DNA from: Mycobacterium cookii | Lineage (GTDB): Bacteria; Actinomycetota; Actinomycetes; Mycobacteriales; Mycobacteriaceae | DNA: 64,000 nt | Reading direction: 5' to 3' | Assembly: GCF_010727945.1 (NCBI RefSeq) | Contig: NZ_AP022569.1 | Coordinates: 1,426,001-1,490,000, forward strand | Part shown: piece after piece, positions 28,733 to 39,169 of the stretch | Layout of the letters: each line of letters opens with the position of its first letter | Numbering within the stretch: position 1 is the first letter of the stretch | Position numbers and translations under genes: made by a program | The notes under the pieces: model-generated | Told to the model about the DNA's origin: nothing | Seen by the model: only the letters and a program-made list of their open reading frames with translations | Databases searched by the model: none

Positions 28733-29262
28733 TTGTCGAAATGCCTTGACTTGTCGAGTAATCGCCGATCGCGTTCGATCTGGCGTTCCTTGCGGTAGAA
28801 CTCGACCTGGTCGGCGACCCACTCCTCGAGCAGCCGCCGCTGCAAGGTGAACATCTCTTTCTCTTCGTCCGGCTCGGCGTGGTCGTAGCCGAGCAGGTGC
28901 AGCACGCCGTGGATCGTCAGCAACGCCAACTCGTGGCCCAGCGTGTGACCGGCGGCAGCGGCCTGCTCGGCGGCGAACTCGGGGCAGAGCACGATGTCGC
29001 CGAGCATCGCCGGTCCGGGTTCGGGAGCATCGGGGCGGCCGCCCGGTTCGAGCTCGTCCATCGGAAAGCTCATCACGTCGGTCGGGCCGGGTAGGTCCAT
29101 CCAGCGCATGTGCAGGTCGGCCATCGCCGCGGTGTCCAGCAGCACCATCGACAGCTCAGCGGCCGGATTGACGTCCATCTGGGCGATGACAAACCTTGCG
29201 ACGCTGACCAATTCGGATTCGGAAACGTCGATGCCCGACTCGTTCGCAACCTCGATAGTCAA
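28729..29262 (-). CDS. ybeY: Endoribonuclease YbeY
   Basis: Zinc-dependent RNase of 16S rRNA 3' maturation and ribosome quality control. 177 residues, starting at TTG 29262 ([19 protein letters not shown]). The catalytic zinc motif [11 protein letters not shown] (H-x3-H-x5-H) is at about residues 120-130, and the preceding DVMSFPMDE and [10 protein letters not shown] are family blocks. The TTG lies just after a MIRU-like repeat (29258-29320), and the next gene downstream begins in its stop. Confidence 0.96.
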   Translation of the reverse strand: MTIEVANESGIDVSESELVSVARFVIAQMDVNPAAELSMVLLDTAAMADLHMRWMDLPGPTDVMSFPMDELEPGGRPDAPEPGPAMLGDIVLCPEFAAEQAAAAGHTLGHELALLTIHGVLHLLGYDHAEPDEEKEMFTLQRRLLEEWVADQVEFYRKERQIERDRRLLDKSRHFDN

Positions 29263-29320
29263 TGGCGCCGCTCCTCCCCATCGCTTCGCTCTGCATCGTC
29301 GCCGGCGCGAGTCAATGGCG
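29258..29320. repeat. MIRU-like intergenic repeat between ybeY and phoH
   Basis: The decamer GTCAATGGCG occurs at 29258-29267 and again at 29311-29320, 53 bases apart, framing a 63-base element that fills the whole gap between the phoH stop (29326) and the ybeY TTG (29262). The core GCATCGTCGCCG (29294-29305) is shared with the tandem repeat at 33551-33677. Confidence 0.55.
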
Positions 29321-29325
29321 CTCCG

Positions 29326-30366
29326 TCACCGGCGGCGAGCGCTCGAGGCCCGCCGCGCTGCCCGGTTCATCGCCAAGCCGGGCTCTTCGTACCGCGCGTA
29401 GGCGTCCACGATTTCCGAGACCAGCCGATGCCGGACCACGTCGGCACTGGTCAACTCCGCGATGTGAATGTCGTCGATGCCGTCGAGAATGTCGACCGCC
29501 GCGCGTAGACCCGACCTGGCTACACCGGGCAGGTCGATCTGCGTAACATCGCCGGTGACAACGACTTTCGAGCCGAAGCCGAGCCGGGTGAGAAACATCT
29601 TCATCTGCTCGGCGGTGGTGTTCTGAGCTTCGTCGAGGATGATGAACGCGTCATTGAGGGTCCGGCCCCGCATGTACGCCAGCGGCGCCACCTCGATCAC
29701 CCCGGACGCCATCAGCTTCGGGATCAGCTCGGGATCCATCATGTCGTGCAACGCGTCATATAGCGGGCGAAGATACGGGTCGATCTTCTCGCTCAGCGTT
29801 CCGGGCAGAAAGCCAAGGCGCTCACCCGCTTCCACGGCGGGCCGGGTCAAGATGATCCGCGAGACCTGTTTGCTCTGCAGCGCTCTGACCGCCTTGGCCA
29901 TTGCCAGGTAGGTCTTTCCGGTCCCGGCCGGCCCGATCCCGAACACGATGGTGTGGGCGTCGATCGCGTCGACGTAGCGCTTCTGGTTCAGCGTTTTGGG
30001 CCGAATCGTCTTGCCACGGCGCGCCAGGATGTCGAGGCTGAGCACCTCGGCCGGCGATTCGTTGCCCGTGCCGGTGAGCATGGCGACGCTGTGGCGTACC
30101 GCCTCGGGGGTCAGCGACTGGCCGCCGGCGACGATCGCGACGAGTTCAGAGAGCACTCTTTCGGCGAGCGCGACGTCGGCGGGCTCGCCGGTCAGCGTCA
30201 CCGAGTTGCCGCGCACATGCATGTCTGCGGCCAGAATGCGCTCGAGTGCACGCAGGTTTTCGTCAGCGGAGCCGAGCAGGCCCATGACGAGGTCGGGCGG
30301 AACGTCGATGCTGCTGCGGACTTGAGATGTCGACGTATCAGCAGCGTTGGTCTCGCGGGGCGTCAC
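29326..30366 (-). CDS. phoH: PhoH-family ATPase
   Basis: 346 residues from GTG 30366. Residues 30-110 contain a KH-like N-terminal domain (LRALERILAADMHVRGNSVTLTG). The ATPase domain has Walker A GPAGTGKT at about residue 149 and Walker B LNDAFIILDEAQNTTAEQ at about 250; TRLGFGSKVVVTGDVTQIDLP is the sensor region. PhoH is linked to RNA metabolism and is normally a neighbour of ybeY, as here. C-terminus is Arg-rich (RRASSARRR). The gap to rsmE is 86 bases. Confidence 0.95.
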   Translation of the reverse strand: MTPRETNAADTSTSQVRSSIDVPPDLVMGLLGSADENLRALERILAADMHVRGNSVTLTGEPADVALAERVLSELVAIVAGGQSLTPEAVRHSVAMLTGTGNESPAEVLSLDILARRGKTIRPKTLNQKRYVDAIDAHTIVFGIGPAGTGKTYLAMAKAVRALQSKQVSRIILTRPAVEAGERLGFLPGTLSEKIDPYLRPLYDALHDMMDPELIPKLMASGVIEVAPLAYMRGRTLNDAFIILDEAQNTTAEQMKMFLTRLGFGSKVVVTGDVTQIDLPGVARSGLRAAVDILDGIDDIHIAELTSADVVRHRLVSEIVDAYARYEEPGLAMNRAARRASSARRR

Positions 30367-30452
30367 GTGGGTACTACTGCCTGCTTTCTGCGATGTGGCG
30401 TGGTGGGCTCGGACGACTCAGTCTACCGCCGGGCAGTTGGCAAACCCAATGG

Positions 30453-31211
30453 TTAGCCGCCGTCGGGCAGCTCCCACCGCGGCGTCAGCACCCCCAGGGC
30501 GCCCAACGCGACGGCCGCCGCCGTCGACGTGCGCAGCACGGTCGGGCCCAGCCGGACGGCGACGGCGCCGGCATCGGCCAGCGCGGCAAGCTCGTCGCGG
30601 GCAATTCCGCCTTCGGGGCCCACGACCAGCACCAGTGACTTTGCCTGCGCCAGGGACAGATCCGCGAGCCGCTCGCCGGCCGACTCGTGCAAAACCAACA
30701 CCGTCGCGCCTGATGCCACCGCGTCGCTGACCCGCTGGGTCAGCGCCTCGGTCGACAGCACGCCCTCCACCGATGGAATGTGCGCGCGGCGGGACTGCTG
30801 CGCGGCGGCCCTGGCGACCGCACGCCAGCGTCGCAAACCCTTCTCGGCGCGGGGCCCTTCCCAGCGGGCCACGCAACGCGCAGCCCGCCACGCCACGAAA
30901 GAATCCGCGCCGGCCTCGGTGGCCAACTCGATCGCCAGCTCGGAACGCTCGGTCTTCGGCAGCGCCTGAACCACCGTCACCGGCGGCTGAACCGACGGGA
31001 TGTGCCAACGGTCCAGCACCCGGGCGTGCAGCCCGTCGCGGTCGGTGTCCTCGACCGCACAGCGGGCCAGACCACCGGTGCCATCGCCCAGGATCAACGT
31101 CTCGCCGCGGCGGATGCGTCGGACGGTGGCGGCGTGGAATCCGGCGTCGCCGTCGACGACGGCCAGCTCACCGGTCTCGGGGAGCGCGTCGATGTAGAAC
31201 AGTCCAGCCAT
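30453..31211 (-). CDS. rsmE: 16S rRNA (uracil1498-N3)-methyltransferase RsmE
   Basis: SPOUT-family methyltransferase of ribosomal RNA. 252 residues, [31 protein letters not shown]-terminal PUA-like domain (1-75) and C-terminal knotted SPOUT fold (about 80-250), with [23 protein letters not shown] and [17 protein letters not shown] typical of RsmE. It follows dnaJ2 by 9 bases and its product works on the ribosome, as do several neighbours (era, ybeY). Confidence 0.94.
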   Translation of the reverse strand: MAGLFYIDALPETGELAVVDGDAGFHAATVRRIRRGETLILGDGTGGLARCAVEDTDRDGLHARVLDRWHIPSVQPPVTVVQALPKTERSELAIELATEAGADSFVAWRAARCVARWEGPRAEKGLRRWRAVARAAAQQSRRAHIPSVEGVLSTEALTQRVSDAVASGATVLVLHESAGERLADLSLAQAKSLVLVVGPEGGIARDELAALADAGAVAVRLGPTVLRTSTAAAVALGALGVLTPRWELPDGG

Positions 31212-31220
31212 GCCTGGCGG

Positions 31221-32363
31221 CTAGCGCCCCGTGAAGGTTTCACGCAGCCGGCTGAACAGCCCGCCGTTGGATGCGTGGCTGTGGGTCGACCGAACCTCGG
31301 CGACATCGCGCACGCGTCGGCTCTTGAACTCGCGCAGCAGGTCGGCGTCCTGGTGGTCGAGCCGCTCCGGCACGACAACCTCGACGTGCACAAGCAGGTC
31401 ACCGCGCGCACCGGACCGCAGGTGCGGCATCCCGTGACCACGCCGGGTGGTCACCGAGCCGGGCTGGGTCCCCGCGGGAATGGTGATCTCGGTCAGGCCG
31501 TCGATGATCGCGTCGACGGTCACCGTGGTGCCCAGCGCGGCGTCGACCATCGGCACCGAAATCGTGCAGTGCAGGTTGTCGCCGTCGCGCACGAAGATGT
31601 CGTGGGGTTGTTCGTGGATCTCGACGTAGAGGTCGCCGGCCGGTCCTCCCCCGGGTCCGACCTCACCCTGGGCCGCCAGCCGGACCCGCATGCCGTCGCC
31701 GACACCGGCGGGGATCTTGACAGTGATGTCGCGACGGGCCTGTACCCGGCCGTCGCCGCCGCACTGGTTGCACGGGTCGGGAATCACTTCGCCGACGCCG
31801 CGGCAGGTCGGGCACGGCCGGGCCGTCATGACCTGTCCCAGCAACGAACGCTGCACGGTTTGCACCTCGCCGTGACCGCCACAGGTGTCACAGGTCATCG
31901 GCGACGAGTTCCCATTGGTGCCGCGACCTTGGCAGCGGTCGCACAGCACCGCAGTGTCCACGGTGACCTGTTTGCTCACGCCGGTCGCGCATTCGGTGAG
32001 GTCCAGCCGCATCCGCAGCAGCGAGTCCGAGCCGGGCCGGACGCGTCCGATCGGGCCGCGCGACGTCGCTCCGCCACCGAAGAACGCTTCGAACACGTCA
32101 CCCAGACCGCCGAATCCGCCGAATCCGTTTCCAGCTGACGCAGCGCTTTCCAGCGGGTCGCCGCCCAAGTCGACAATGCGCCGCTTCTCCGGGTCCGACA
32201 GCACCTCGTAGGCGGCGCTGATCTCTTTGAACTTCGCCTGGGCGCCCTCGTCGGGGTTCACGTCGGGGTGCAGCTCGCGCGCCAGCTTGCGATACGCGCG
32301 CTTGATCTCCGAATCGCTCGCGTTCTTACCCACGCCGAGCAGACCGTAATAGTCGCGTGCCAC
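31221..32363 (-). CDS. dnaJ2: Chaperone DnaJ (DnaJ2)
   Basis: Hsp40 co-chaperone of DnaK. 380 residues from GTG 32363, with AAGGAAGG upstream. J domain residues 1-68 with the HPD motif ([12 protein letters not shown]), Gly/Phe-rich linker ([19 protein letters not shown]), and four CxxCxGxG zinc repeats: [32 protein letters not shown] (about 140-210), then two C-terminal substrate domains. It lies in the order hrcA-dnaJ2-rsmE, the common actinobacterial arrangement. Confidence 0.97.
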   Translation of the reverse strand: MARDYYGLLGVGKNASDSEIKRAYRKLARELHPDVNPDEGAQAKFKEISAAYEVLSDPEKRRIVDLGGDPLESAASAGNGFGGFGGLGDVFEAFFGGGATSRGPIGRVRPGSDSLLRMRLDLTECATGVSKQVTVDTAVLCDRCQGRGTNGNSSPMTCDTCGGHGEVQTVQRSLLGQVMTARPCPTCRGVGEVIPDPCNQCGGDGRVQARRDITVKIPAGVGDGMRVRLAAQGEVGPGGGPAGDLYVEIHEQPHDIFVRDGDNLHCTISVPMVDAALGTTVTVDAIIDGLTEITIPAGTQPGSVTTRRGHGMPHLRSGARGDLLVHVEVVVPERLDHQDADLLREFKSRRVRDVAEVRSTHSHASNGGLFSRLRETFTGR

Positions 32364-32442
32364 GCTTGACCTTCCTTAGACCCTCAGGCCTTGTTCAGCA
32401 ACTGATGAGCGGCCATCAATAGATTGTGCATGCATTGCGGGT

Positions 32443-33534
<1,092 letters not shown>

Positions 33535-33550
33535 CTACGGTTTCGTCGCC

Positions 33551-33677
33551 GCATCGTCGCCGCGCTAGCTGATGGCGCGGCTCCTTCTCCGTCCGCGCCG
33601 GACGGCATCGTCGCCGCGCTAGCTGATGGCGCGGCTCCTTCTCCGTCCGCGCCGGACGGCATCGTCGCCGCGCTAGC
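33551..33677. repeat. 54-bp perfect tandem direct repeat (2.35 copies)
   Basis: The unit beginning GCATCGTCGCCGCGCTAGC repeats at 33551, 33605 and 33659 with a period of exactly 54; the third copy is only the first 19 bases. Each unit has a GCCGCGC/GCGCGGC hairpin and a GTCCG-CGC-CGGAC hairpin. It lies between hrcA and the Rv2375-like gene, and the repeats overlap no recognised gene. Type: variable-number tandem repeat candidate, related to the ybeY-phoH element. Confidence 0.9.
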
Positions 33678-33685
33678 CTGTCTCA

Positions 33686-33730
33686 ATGGCCACGTCGGGC
33701 ACGGCTACGCCGAAGACCAGCCGCGGATGA
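33686..33730 (+). CDS. Possible 14-residue ORF translationally coupled to the next gene
   Basis: ATG GCC ACG TCG ... reads MATSGTATPKTSRG and stops at TGA 33728-33730, so its stop overlaps the ATG of the following gene (ATGA at 33727). No Shine-Dalgarno is clear. It begins 9 bases after the tandem repeat. This could be a coupled leader or a chance frame. Confidence 0.35.
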   Translation: MATSGTATPKTSRG

Positions 33731-34038
33731 TCTTCAAAGGTGTGCGCGAAGGCAAGCCGTACCCGGAGCACGGCCTCTCCTACCGGGACTGGTCGCGGAT
33801 TCCGCCGTGTCAGCTGCGCCTCGACGAAATCGTCACCACCACCACAGTGCTGGCGCTGGATCGCCTGTTATCCGAAGACTCCACCTTCTACGGCGATCTG
33901 TTCCCGCACGCGGTCAAGTGGAAGGGCGTCGTCTATCTGGAAGACGGCCTGCACCGCGCGGTGCGGGCGGCACTGCGAAATCGCACCGTCCTGCACGCGC
34001 GGCTACTCGATCTGGACGCGGTGACCCAGCAGGCTTAG
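33727..34038 (+). CDS. Conserved small mycobacterial protein with ParB/sulfiredoxin-like motif (Rv2375-like)
   Basis: 103 residues, MIFKGVREGKPYPEHGLSYRDWSRIPPCQLRLDEI. The stretch VVYLEDGLHRAVRAALRNRTVLHARLL resembles the DGHHR-x-A-A core of ParB/sulfiredoxin-like folds, as in 'DG.HR...A'. That is by eye only; the function is unknown. It is strongly conserved in mycobacteria as I remember it (Rv2375). It is convergent with the CFP2-like gene (7-base gap). Confidence 0.75.
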   Translation: MIFKGVREGKPYPEHGLSYRDWSRIPPCQLRLDEIVTTTTVLALDRLLSEDSTFYGDLFPHAVKWKGVVYLEDGLHRAVRAALRNRTVLHARLLDLDAVTQQA

Positions 34039-34045
34039 CGGGGTG

Positions 34046-34561
34046 TCAGTTGACCGCGCTGGCCGCCTGGATCAGCGCAATCGCGGCCTCGTGTTGCAGC
34101 ACCCAGGTGCCACCTTGATCGACGAACGCCAGCTTCTTCTCCACCGGCCCGGCGAACTTCGGCCCCGTGATGGAGACGTCGGCGCTGGCTCCATTCGGGC
34201 CGATCGGCGCGATATTGCTGAAGGCGAACTGTTCCGGGAAGTTCCCGTTGCGATACGCCTTACGCAGATCATGGTCGGCGACGTGGCCCTCCTCTGCGCT
34301 GATGCCGTTCTCGACCAGACCGAACTTGGTCTCGTACGACACGCCCGGGTCGGTGACGCGGTTCGCCAGGTCGGTGAGCGTCTGGGGGCTGGGCAGCGCG
34401 GGCTGGCCCGGCGCGGGCGGCGGGTCGAGTGGTGCGCTGAGCACGACGGGCCGCACCTGCAGCGCGGAGGTGTCGCCGCTGGCCAGTGACGTCACGCCGG
34501 CTGCGGCGGCTCCTATGGTGGCCACGGCCGCCACCCCGGTGGCGAGCAATTTCACGGTCAT
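34046..34561 (-). CDS. cfp2: CFP2/MTB12-like low-molecular-weight secreted antigen
   Basis: 171 residues, MTVKLLATGVAAVATIGAAAAGVTSLAS is a signal peptide. The mature part contains PALPSPQTLTDLANRVTDPGVSYETKFGLVENGISAEEGHVADHDLRKA and FVDQGGTWVLQHEAAIALIQAASA, matching the secreted MTB12 (Rv2376c) family, which in M. tuberculosis also lies beside the mbt cluster. The start has GAAGGGACAACG before ATG. Role unknown, but it is a strong human T-cell antigen in the tuberculosis relative. Between its start and irtB lie about 95 bases. Confidence 0.93.
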   Translation of the reverse strand: MTVKLLATGVAAVATIGAAAAGVTSLASGDTSALQVRPVVLSAPLDPPPAPGQPALPSPQTLTDLANRVTDPGVSYETKFGLVENGISAEEGHVADHDLRKAYRNGNFPEQFAFSNIAPIGPNGASADVSITGPKFAGPVEKKLAFVDQGGTWVLQHEAAIALIQAASAVN

Positions 34562-34656
34562 CGTTGTCCCTTCGATTTACACCAGAACACGGGGTGTCGT
34601 ACCCCCTGTTGTCGTACATCAAGCCACTTGCGAGTGGCGCTGGCAAGCAACGCGCC

Positions 34657-36393
34657 CTAGCCGGCGTGTATCCGCCACTGCGCCGCATCGCGTTGCTGGC
34701 TCCAGAATTCGTCGAAACGTCCACCGGCGGTGAGCAACTCGTCGATCGCACCGTCTTCGACGATGTTTCCGGCATCGAGGAACAAAACTCGGTCGGCGTG
34801 CCGGATGCTGGCCAGCCGGTGCGCGACGATCACCCGGGTCCGCGGCCGCGGGTCCGCGGTGAGGGCGTCGACCACGGCGGCCTCGTTCTCGGTGTCCAGA
34901 GCGCTCGTCGCCTCGTCGACCAGCAATATCGGTGCCGGTTTGAGTAGCGCACGCGCGATGCTGACCCGCTGGCGCTCACCCCCGGACAGCGCCGAACCGG
35001 CTTCGCCGACGACGGTCTCGACGCCGGCGGGCAGCCTGCCGGTGAGCTCGTCGACCCTGGCCAGCGCCACCGCGCGGGCGAACTGATCGTCGCCGGCGGC
35101 GGGGTCACCGGCGGCCACGTTCTCCCGGATCGTCCCGTGGAACAGGTAGGGATGCTGGAACACCACGCTGGTCGCGGCGCGGCGCGCCTCGGCATCCAGC
35201 GACGCGACGTCGACGCCGTCCACCAGGACACGCCCCCGGGTGGGCTGATACAGCCCGGCGATCAACGCCAGGATGGTGCTCTTGCCCGAGCCGGACGGCC
35301 CGACGATCGCTGTCGTGGTTCCGGGGTCGAGAGCAAAACTCACCCGGTCCAGCACCGGCGCGCTTGCGCCGTCATAGCCGAACGTCACGTCGTCGAACTC
35401 GATGCGTGGCGCGTCGTGACGAGGGCCTGTCGCGGTACCGGTCGCCATGATCGGCGCATTGAGCACCGAGCGGATTCCGTCGAGTGTGGCGCGGGTGCTC
35501 TCCAACGCGGGCGCCAGTTCGCTGATCGAGGTGAACGGTTCGAGGTAGCGGGCGATCACGACGATCAGGGCGATCGACTCGGGGACAGTCAACGTGCCGG
35601 ACAGCGTCAGCGCGGTGGTCGCACCCGCGAACAGGATCAGCGCCAGCTGGCTCGCCAGACTGAACAGCAGCTGGCCGGGAACCTGCATGCCCAGCAACCG
35701 CATCGTCGCGCCGTGCTGCGCGGCCAACGCATCACCCACCAGGCTTCTGGCCGGCTCGACGCGGCGCGCGGCGCGCAACGCCTGCTGGGTGCGGGCGAAT
35801 TCGATGATCCGCTCGGTAAGCGCGGTATTAGCTTGGGCCGCAACCTGATCGGCGCGCCGGGCGAGCCGGGCCGACGCCCACAGCGCACCCAACATCACCG
35901 GCACACCACCCAGCGCGGCCAACCCGAGCTGCCAGGACACCGGCAGCAGCGCCACGCCGATCGCGGCGGGTAACAGCACCGCAGTCAGCAGTGGCGTCAA
36001 CAGGTTGACCGCGAGGCCGACCAGTTCGGGTCCGGTCGCGGCGATGGCCTGCCGCGCCGTCGCGGTGTTGTCCGAAGTGAACCATTCCATCCGCACATCC
36101 GGCAGCCGGTCGGCGACGTCGTGCTGGGTGTGGTCAAGGACGGCGAACCCGAGATCGAAACCGATTCGCGCCGTGATGAAGTCGATCACCCATCCGGCCG
36201 CTGTCGCGACGGTAAGCCAGCCCAGCCATCCGAGCGCCCGATGCGGCGCGTCGCTGAACAACGCTCCGACCAACGGAACCAGCAGCACGGTGCCGACCGC
36301 GCGAACCGCCACCGAGACGATCGCGAGCACGGCGTAGGCAACGACGTTGCGGCGACGGTCCGCGGGGACCAGGCTTATCCAGGTGCGGATCAT
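34657..36393 (-). CDS. irtB: ABC exporter-fold siderophore importer subunit IrtB
   Basis: Half of the IrtAB heterodimer that imports ferric carboxymycobactin/mycobactin across the inner membrane. 578 residues from ATG 36393 ([19 protein letters not shown]), overlapping the irtA stop (ATGA). Six-helix ABC membrane domain (about 15-300), then the nucleotide-binding domain: Walker [10 protein letters not shown] (about 366), signature [10 protein letters not shown], Walker [14 protein letters not shown]-loop VIVAHRLAS. All catalytic residues are present. It is the last gene of the long mbt-irt operon; in M. tuberculosis irtAB is elsewhere as I remember it. Confidence 0.97.
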   Translation of the reverse strand: MIRTWISLVPADRRRNVVAYAVLAIVSVAVRAVGTVLLVPLVGALFSDAPHRALGWLGWLTVATAAGWVIDFITARIGFDLGFAVLDHTQHDVADRLPDVRMEWFTSDNTATARQAIAATGPELVGLAVNLLTPLLTAVLLPAAIGVALLPVSWQLGLAALGGVPVMLGALWASARLARRADQVAAQANTALTERIIEFARTQQALRAARRVEPARSLVGDALAAQHGATMRLLGMQVPGQLLFSLASQLALILFAGATTALTLSGTLTVPESIALIVVIARYLEPFTSISELAPALESTRATLDGIRSVLNAPIMATGTATGPRHDAPRIEFDDVTFGYDGASAPVLDRVSFALDPGTTTAIVGPSGSGKSTILALIAGLYQPTRGRVLVDGVDVASLDAEARRAATSVVFQHPYLFHGTIRENVAAGDPAAGDDQFARAVALARVDELTGRLPAGVETVVGEAGSALSGGERQRVSIARALLKPAPILLVDEATSALDTENEAAVVDALTADPRPRTRVIVAHRLASIRHADRVLFLDAGNIVEDGAIDELLTAGGRFDEFWSQQRDAAQWRIHAG

Positions 36394-38957
36394 CGGACGG
36401 CCTCGGTCGCGGTGACCGGGTCGCGGTGGCCGCTGTCCCACAGTCGTCGATACCGTCCGCCGGCGGCCAGCAACTCGTCGTGGGTGCCCTGTTCGGCGAT
36501 CCGCCCGTGGTCGAGCACCACGATCTGGTCCGCTCCGGCGATGGTGTGCAGTCGATGTGCGATCACCAGCACCGTCCGCTCCCGGGTCAACCGGTTCAAC
36601 GCCTGCTGCACAAGGTATTCCGACTCGGGGTCGGCGAACGCCGTGGCCTCGTCGAGGATGAGAACGCCGGTGTCGGCGAGGATGGCGCGGGCAATCGACA
36701 GTCGCTGGCGTTCCCCGCCGGACAGGCCGCTGGCCGCGCCGAGCATGGTGTCGTAGCAGTGCGGCAGTCGCATGATCCGATCGTGGATCTGTGCCTCGCG
36801 GGCCGCGGCCTCGACCTGTCCTGGTGTGGCATCGGGCACCGCGAGCGCGATGTTCTGGCTGACCGTCCCGCGCACGAGCTGGGTCTCCTGCAGGACGAAT
36901 CCGACGCGGGTGTAGAGCTCGTCGGCCGTCATCGAGCGGATGTCTTGGCCGGCAACGCGAATCGCGCCCTGCTGCACGTCGTAGAAGCGGGCCAGCAGCG
37001 CGGCCAGTGTCGACTTGCCGGATCCGGACGGCCCGACCAGCGCGGTGACCGTGCCGGGCCGCAGCGTGAGCGACACATCCTGGATCACCGGGACGTCGGG
37101 GCGGTAGCCGAAGCTGATCTTGTCGAACACCACGGTGGCCTTGTCCGATGCCCGGTCCGGATCGTCACGCACCGCGAGATCCGGCTCGTCGAGCGTGACC
37201 TGAAGGCGCCGGGCGGCCAGCAGACCGGCACGGATACCGCCGAGCCCGTAGGCGATGTTGAGCAGTCGGGCGCCGAAGGTGGTGCCCAGCAGCAGGAACG
37301 GCAGCAGGTCGACCGGATTCATCTGCCCGCCGACCACCAGTAGTGTGCCCGATGCGGCGATCAGCCAGAGGAAAGTCGTTGGCCGCGTGGCCAAATCCAT
37401 CATCGTCTTCTTGCCGGCCAGCGGACGCTGCCAGTCGACGAGGAAGCCGACGTACTCCTCGAGGCGACGGCGGAAACTCGACGCAGCGGCACCACCGAAG
37501 ACGCGGATCACCGGCTGACCCTCGAGGTAGGCGCCGGCCTCGCCGCTCATCCGCTCCGCCCAGCGTTGCGACTGCGGGATTTTCGGGCCGGACTGGATCG
37601 TCATCGACGAGGTCAGCACCAGATAGAACAGCACCGGCAGGAACAACACCAGCGCCACCCGCCAGTCGACGACGAACAGGTAGACCAACACGGCGAGCGG
37701 CGCGATGATCGCAGCGACGGCATCGGGAATCGCGTGGGTCACCAAGTAGTGCAGCGACAATGTGTCGTCGGCGATGAGCTGCTTGATCGAACCCGACCCG
37801 CGGGCGGTGAACCAGCCCAACGGCAACCGCGACAGCTTGCGCAGCAACCGCGAGCGCAGCTCGCTGGCGAACCGCGCGTCGACGACGTGCAGCCACAGCG
37901 TCAGCCCGGCACCGAGCACGGTGCCGAAGCCGAGTAGCGCCACCGCCGCGAACCCGACCTCGCGGAGGCGGGCCGAATCGACACCGGACAGCAGCAGCCG
38001 AGCCAGCTCGACGAGCAGGACGAACGGCGCCAGCTGCACCAACGTGATCACCGCCTGCAGCACCCCGGAGGCGATCAGCGCCGAGCGCAGCGGTGCCAGC
38101 AGGCGGCCAGAGGCCTGCGCGCGCCAGCTTCCGCGCGGCGTCGTTAATTCCTGTTGCACCACAGCTTGTTCCGGTTGGACGACGGTAACGGCATCAGCCG
38201 GCGGTTCGTCACCGCGGCGGGTGCCCATCGCACGTCCGGCGCTCCAATACGCCTGCGCGTGGATTTCGGACTTGGGGAACCCGAAGTCGTCGCGCAGCCG
38301 GCTCCGAACATGTTTGAGCGCGGTCGCTTCCGGTGTCGCCCAGGCGTACCAGTCCGACCAGTCGCGGTTCTCGATCGCCGCCGCCAACGATTTCTCGTCG
38401 CGTCGGGTCACCCAGTGCACCCGCAATCGCGGATGCCGGGTGAGCGGGATCAGCGTGTCGTTGTCGTCGTGCTGCTCGAGATACACCTCGATCGGAACCT
38501 CTTCGGGTACAACGCCGATGATCCCGTTGATCCCCGGGATCGACGCCGAGTCACCGATCAGCAGATAGCCCGCGGGCGGTTCGGCAGGTGTGTCGAAACG
38601 CGACGAACCCATCAGCGACATCACGGCGATCGTCGCGCCGGGCTCGACGGTGCGGGCCCACAACGACGCCGGACCGGCCGGGTCGTGCAGCACCACGTCG
38701 ACGGCGAAGCGGCCGGCGGGCACGTCGGCTTCGGAAATGGTGTACGCGCGCTGGAATTCGGTGCTCGAGCCTTCGGGGTCAGGGAACCAGAACCGCAGCC
38801 AGGCCGCCGGCTCGGCCTGAGCGTCCTCGAACAGGGTCGGCGACTCCATCCGAATCCGCACGAAATGTGGTGCAATCCAGATGGTTTCGAGGACGGACGC
38901 GGTGTGGTCGCGGGCACCGAAGCCCCGCAGCATGGCACCCTGGAACCCGCGTGCCAT
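36390..38957 (-). CDS. irtA: Siderophore-interacting ABC importer subunit with FAD reductase domain, IrtA
   Basis: 855 residues from ATG 38957 ([22 protein letters not shown]). Residues about 1-250 are the siderophore-interaction (SIP) domain, a cytosolic FAD/NAD(P)H reductase that releases iron from ferric mycobactin; the FAD motif is QRAYTIS (about 74) and the nucleotide site [11 protein letters not shown]. Then a six-helix ABC membrane domain (about 300-570) and a nucleotide-binding domain: Walker [13 protein letters not shown] (about 644), signature [10 protein letters not shown], Walker [13 protein letters not shown]. The C-terminal LNxxx linker shows no defect. Start overlaps the mbtH stop by one base (TGATG). 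Confidence 0.97.
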   Translation of the reverse strand: MARGFQGAMLRGFGARDHTASVLETIWIAPHFVRIRMESPTLFEDAQAEPAAWLRFWFPDPEGSSTEFQRAYTISEADVPAGRFAVDVVLHDPAGPASLWARTVEPGATIAVMSLMGSSRFDTPAEPPAGYLLIGDSASIPGINGIIGVVPEEVPIEVYLEQHDDNDTLIPLTRHPRLRVHWVTRRDEKSLAAAIENRDWSDWYAWATPEATALKHVRSRLRDDFGFPKSEIHAQAYWSAGRAMGTRRGDEPPADAVTVVQPEQAVVQQELTTPRGSWRAQASGRLLAPLRSALIASGVLQAVITLVQLAPFVLLVELARLLLSGVDSARLREVGFAAVALLGFGTVLGAGLTLWLHVVDARFASELRSRLLRKLSRLPLGWFTARGSGSIKQLIADDTLSLHYLVTHAIPDAVAAIIAPLAVLVYLFVVDWRVALVLFLPVLFYLVLTSSMTIQSGPKIPQSQRWAERMSGEAGAYLEGQPVIRVFGGAAASSFRRRLEEYVGFLVDWQRPLAGKKTMMDLATRPTTFLWLIAASGTLLVVGGQMNPVDLLPFLLLGTTFGARLLNIAYGLGGIRAGLLAARRLQVTLDEPDLAVRDDPDRASDKATVVFDKISFGYRPDVPVIQDVSLTLRPGTVTALVGPSGSGKSTLAALLARFYDVQQGAIRVAGQDIRSMTADELYTRVGFVLQETQLVRGTVSQNIALAVPDATPGQVEAAAREAQIHDRIMRLPHCYDTMLGAASGLSGGERQRLSIARAILADTGVLILDEATAFADPESEYLVQQALNRLTRERTVLVIAHRLHTIAGADQIVVLDHGRIAEQGTHDELLAAGGRYRRLWDSGHRDPVTATEAVR

Positions 38958-39169
38958 CAGCGATCCATCGCCTCGCGCAGGCTCTTCGGCCGTATGTCGG
39001 TCCAGCTCTCCTCGACGTAGGCCAGACACTGTTCACGGCTGGCTTCGCCGAAGACCTTGTGCCAGCCGGCGGGAACGTCGGCGAAGGTCGGCCACAAGCT
39101 GTGCTGGTCCTCGTCGTTGACCAGCACGACGAACGTGCCGGCCTCGTCGTCAAAGGGGTTGGTGCTCAT
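38957..39169 (-). CDS. mbtH: MbtH-like protein
   Basis: Small chaperone that activates adenylation domains of the NRPS. 70 residues from ATG 39169 ([27 protein letters not shown]); the adjacent ATG 39172 is an alternative. The family signature [19 protein letters not shown] and [14 protein letters not shown] is intact. It overlaps mbtG at its start and irtA at its end. Needed for the Ser/Lys-activating domains of MbtB, MbtE and MbtF. Confidence 0.97.
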   Translation of the reverse strand: MSTNPFDDEAGTFVVLVNDEDQHSLWPTFADVPAGWHKVFGEASREQCLAYVEESWTDIRPKSLREAMDR

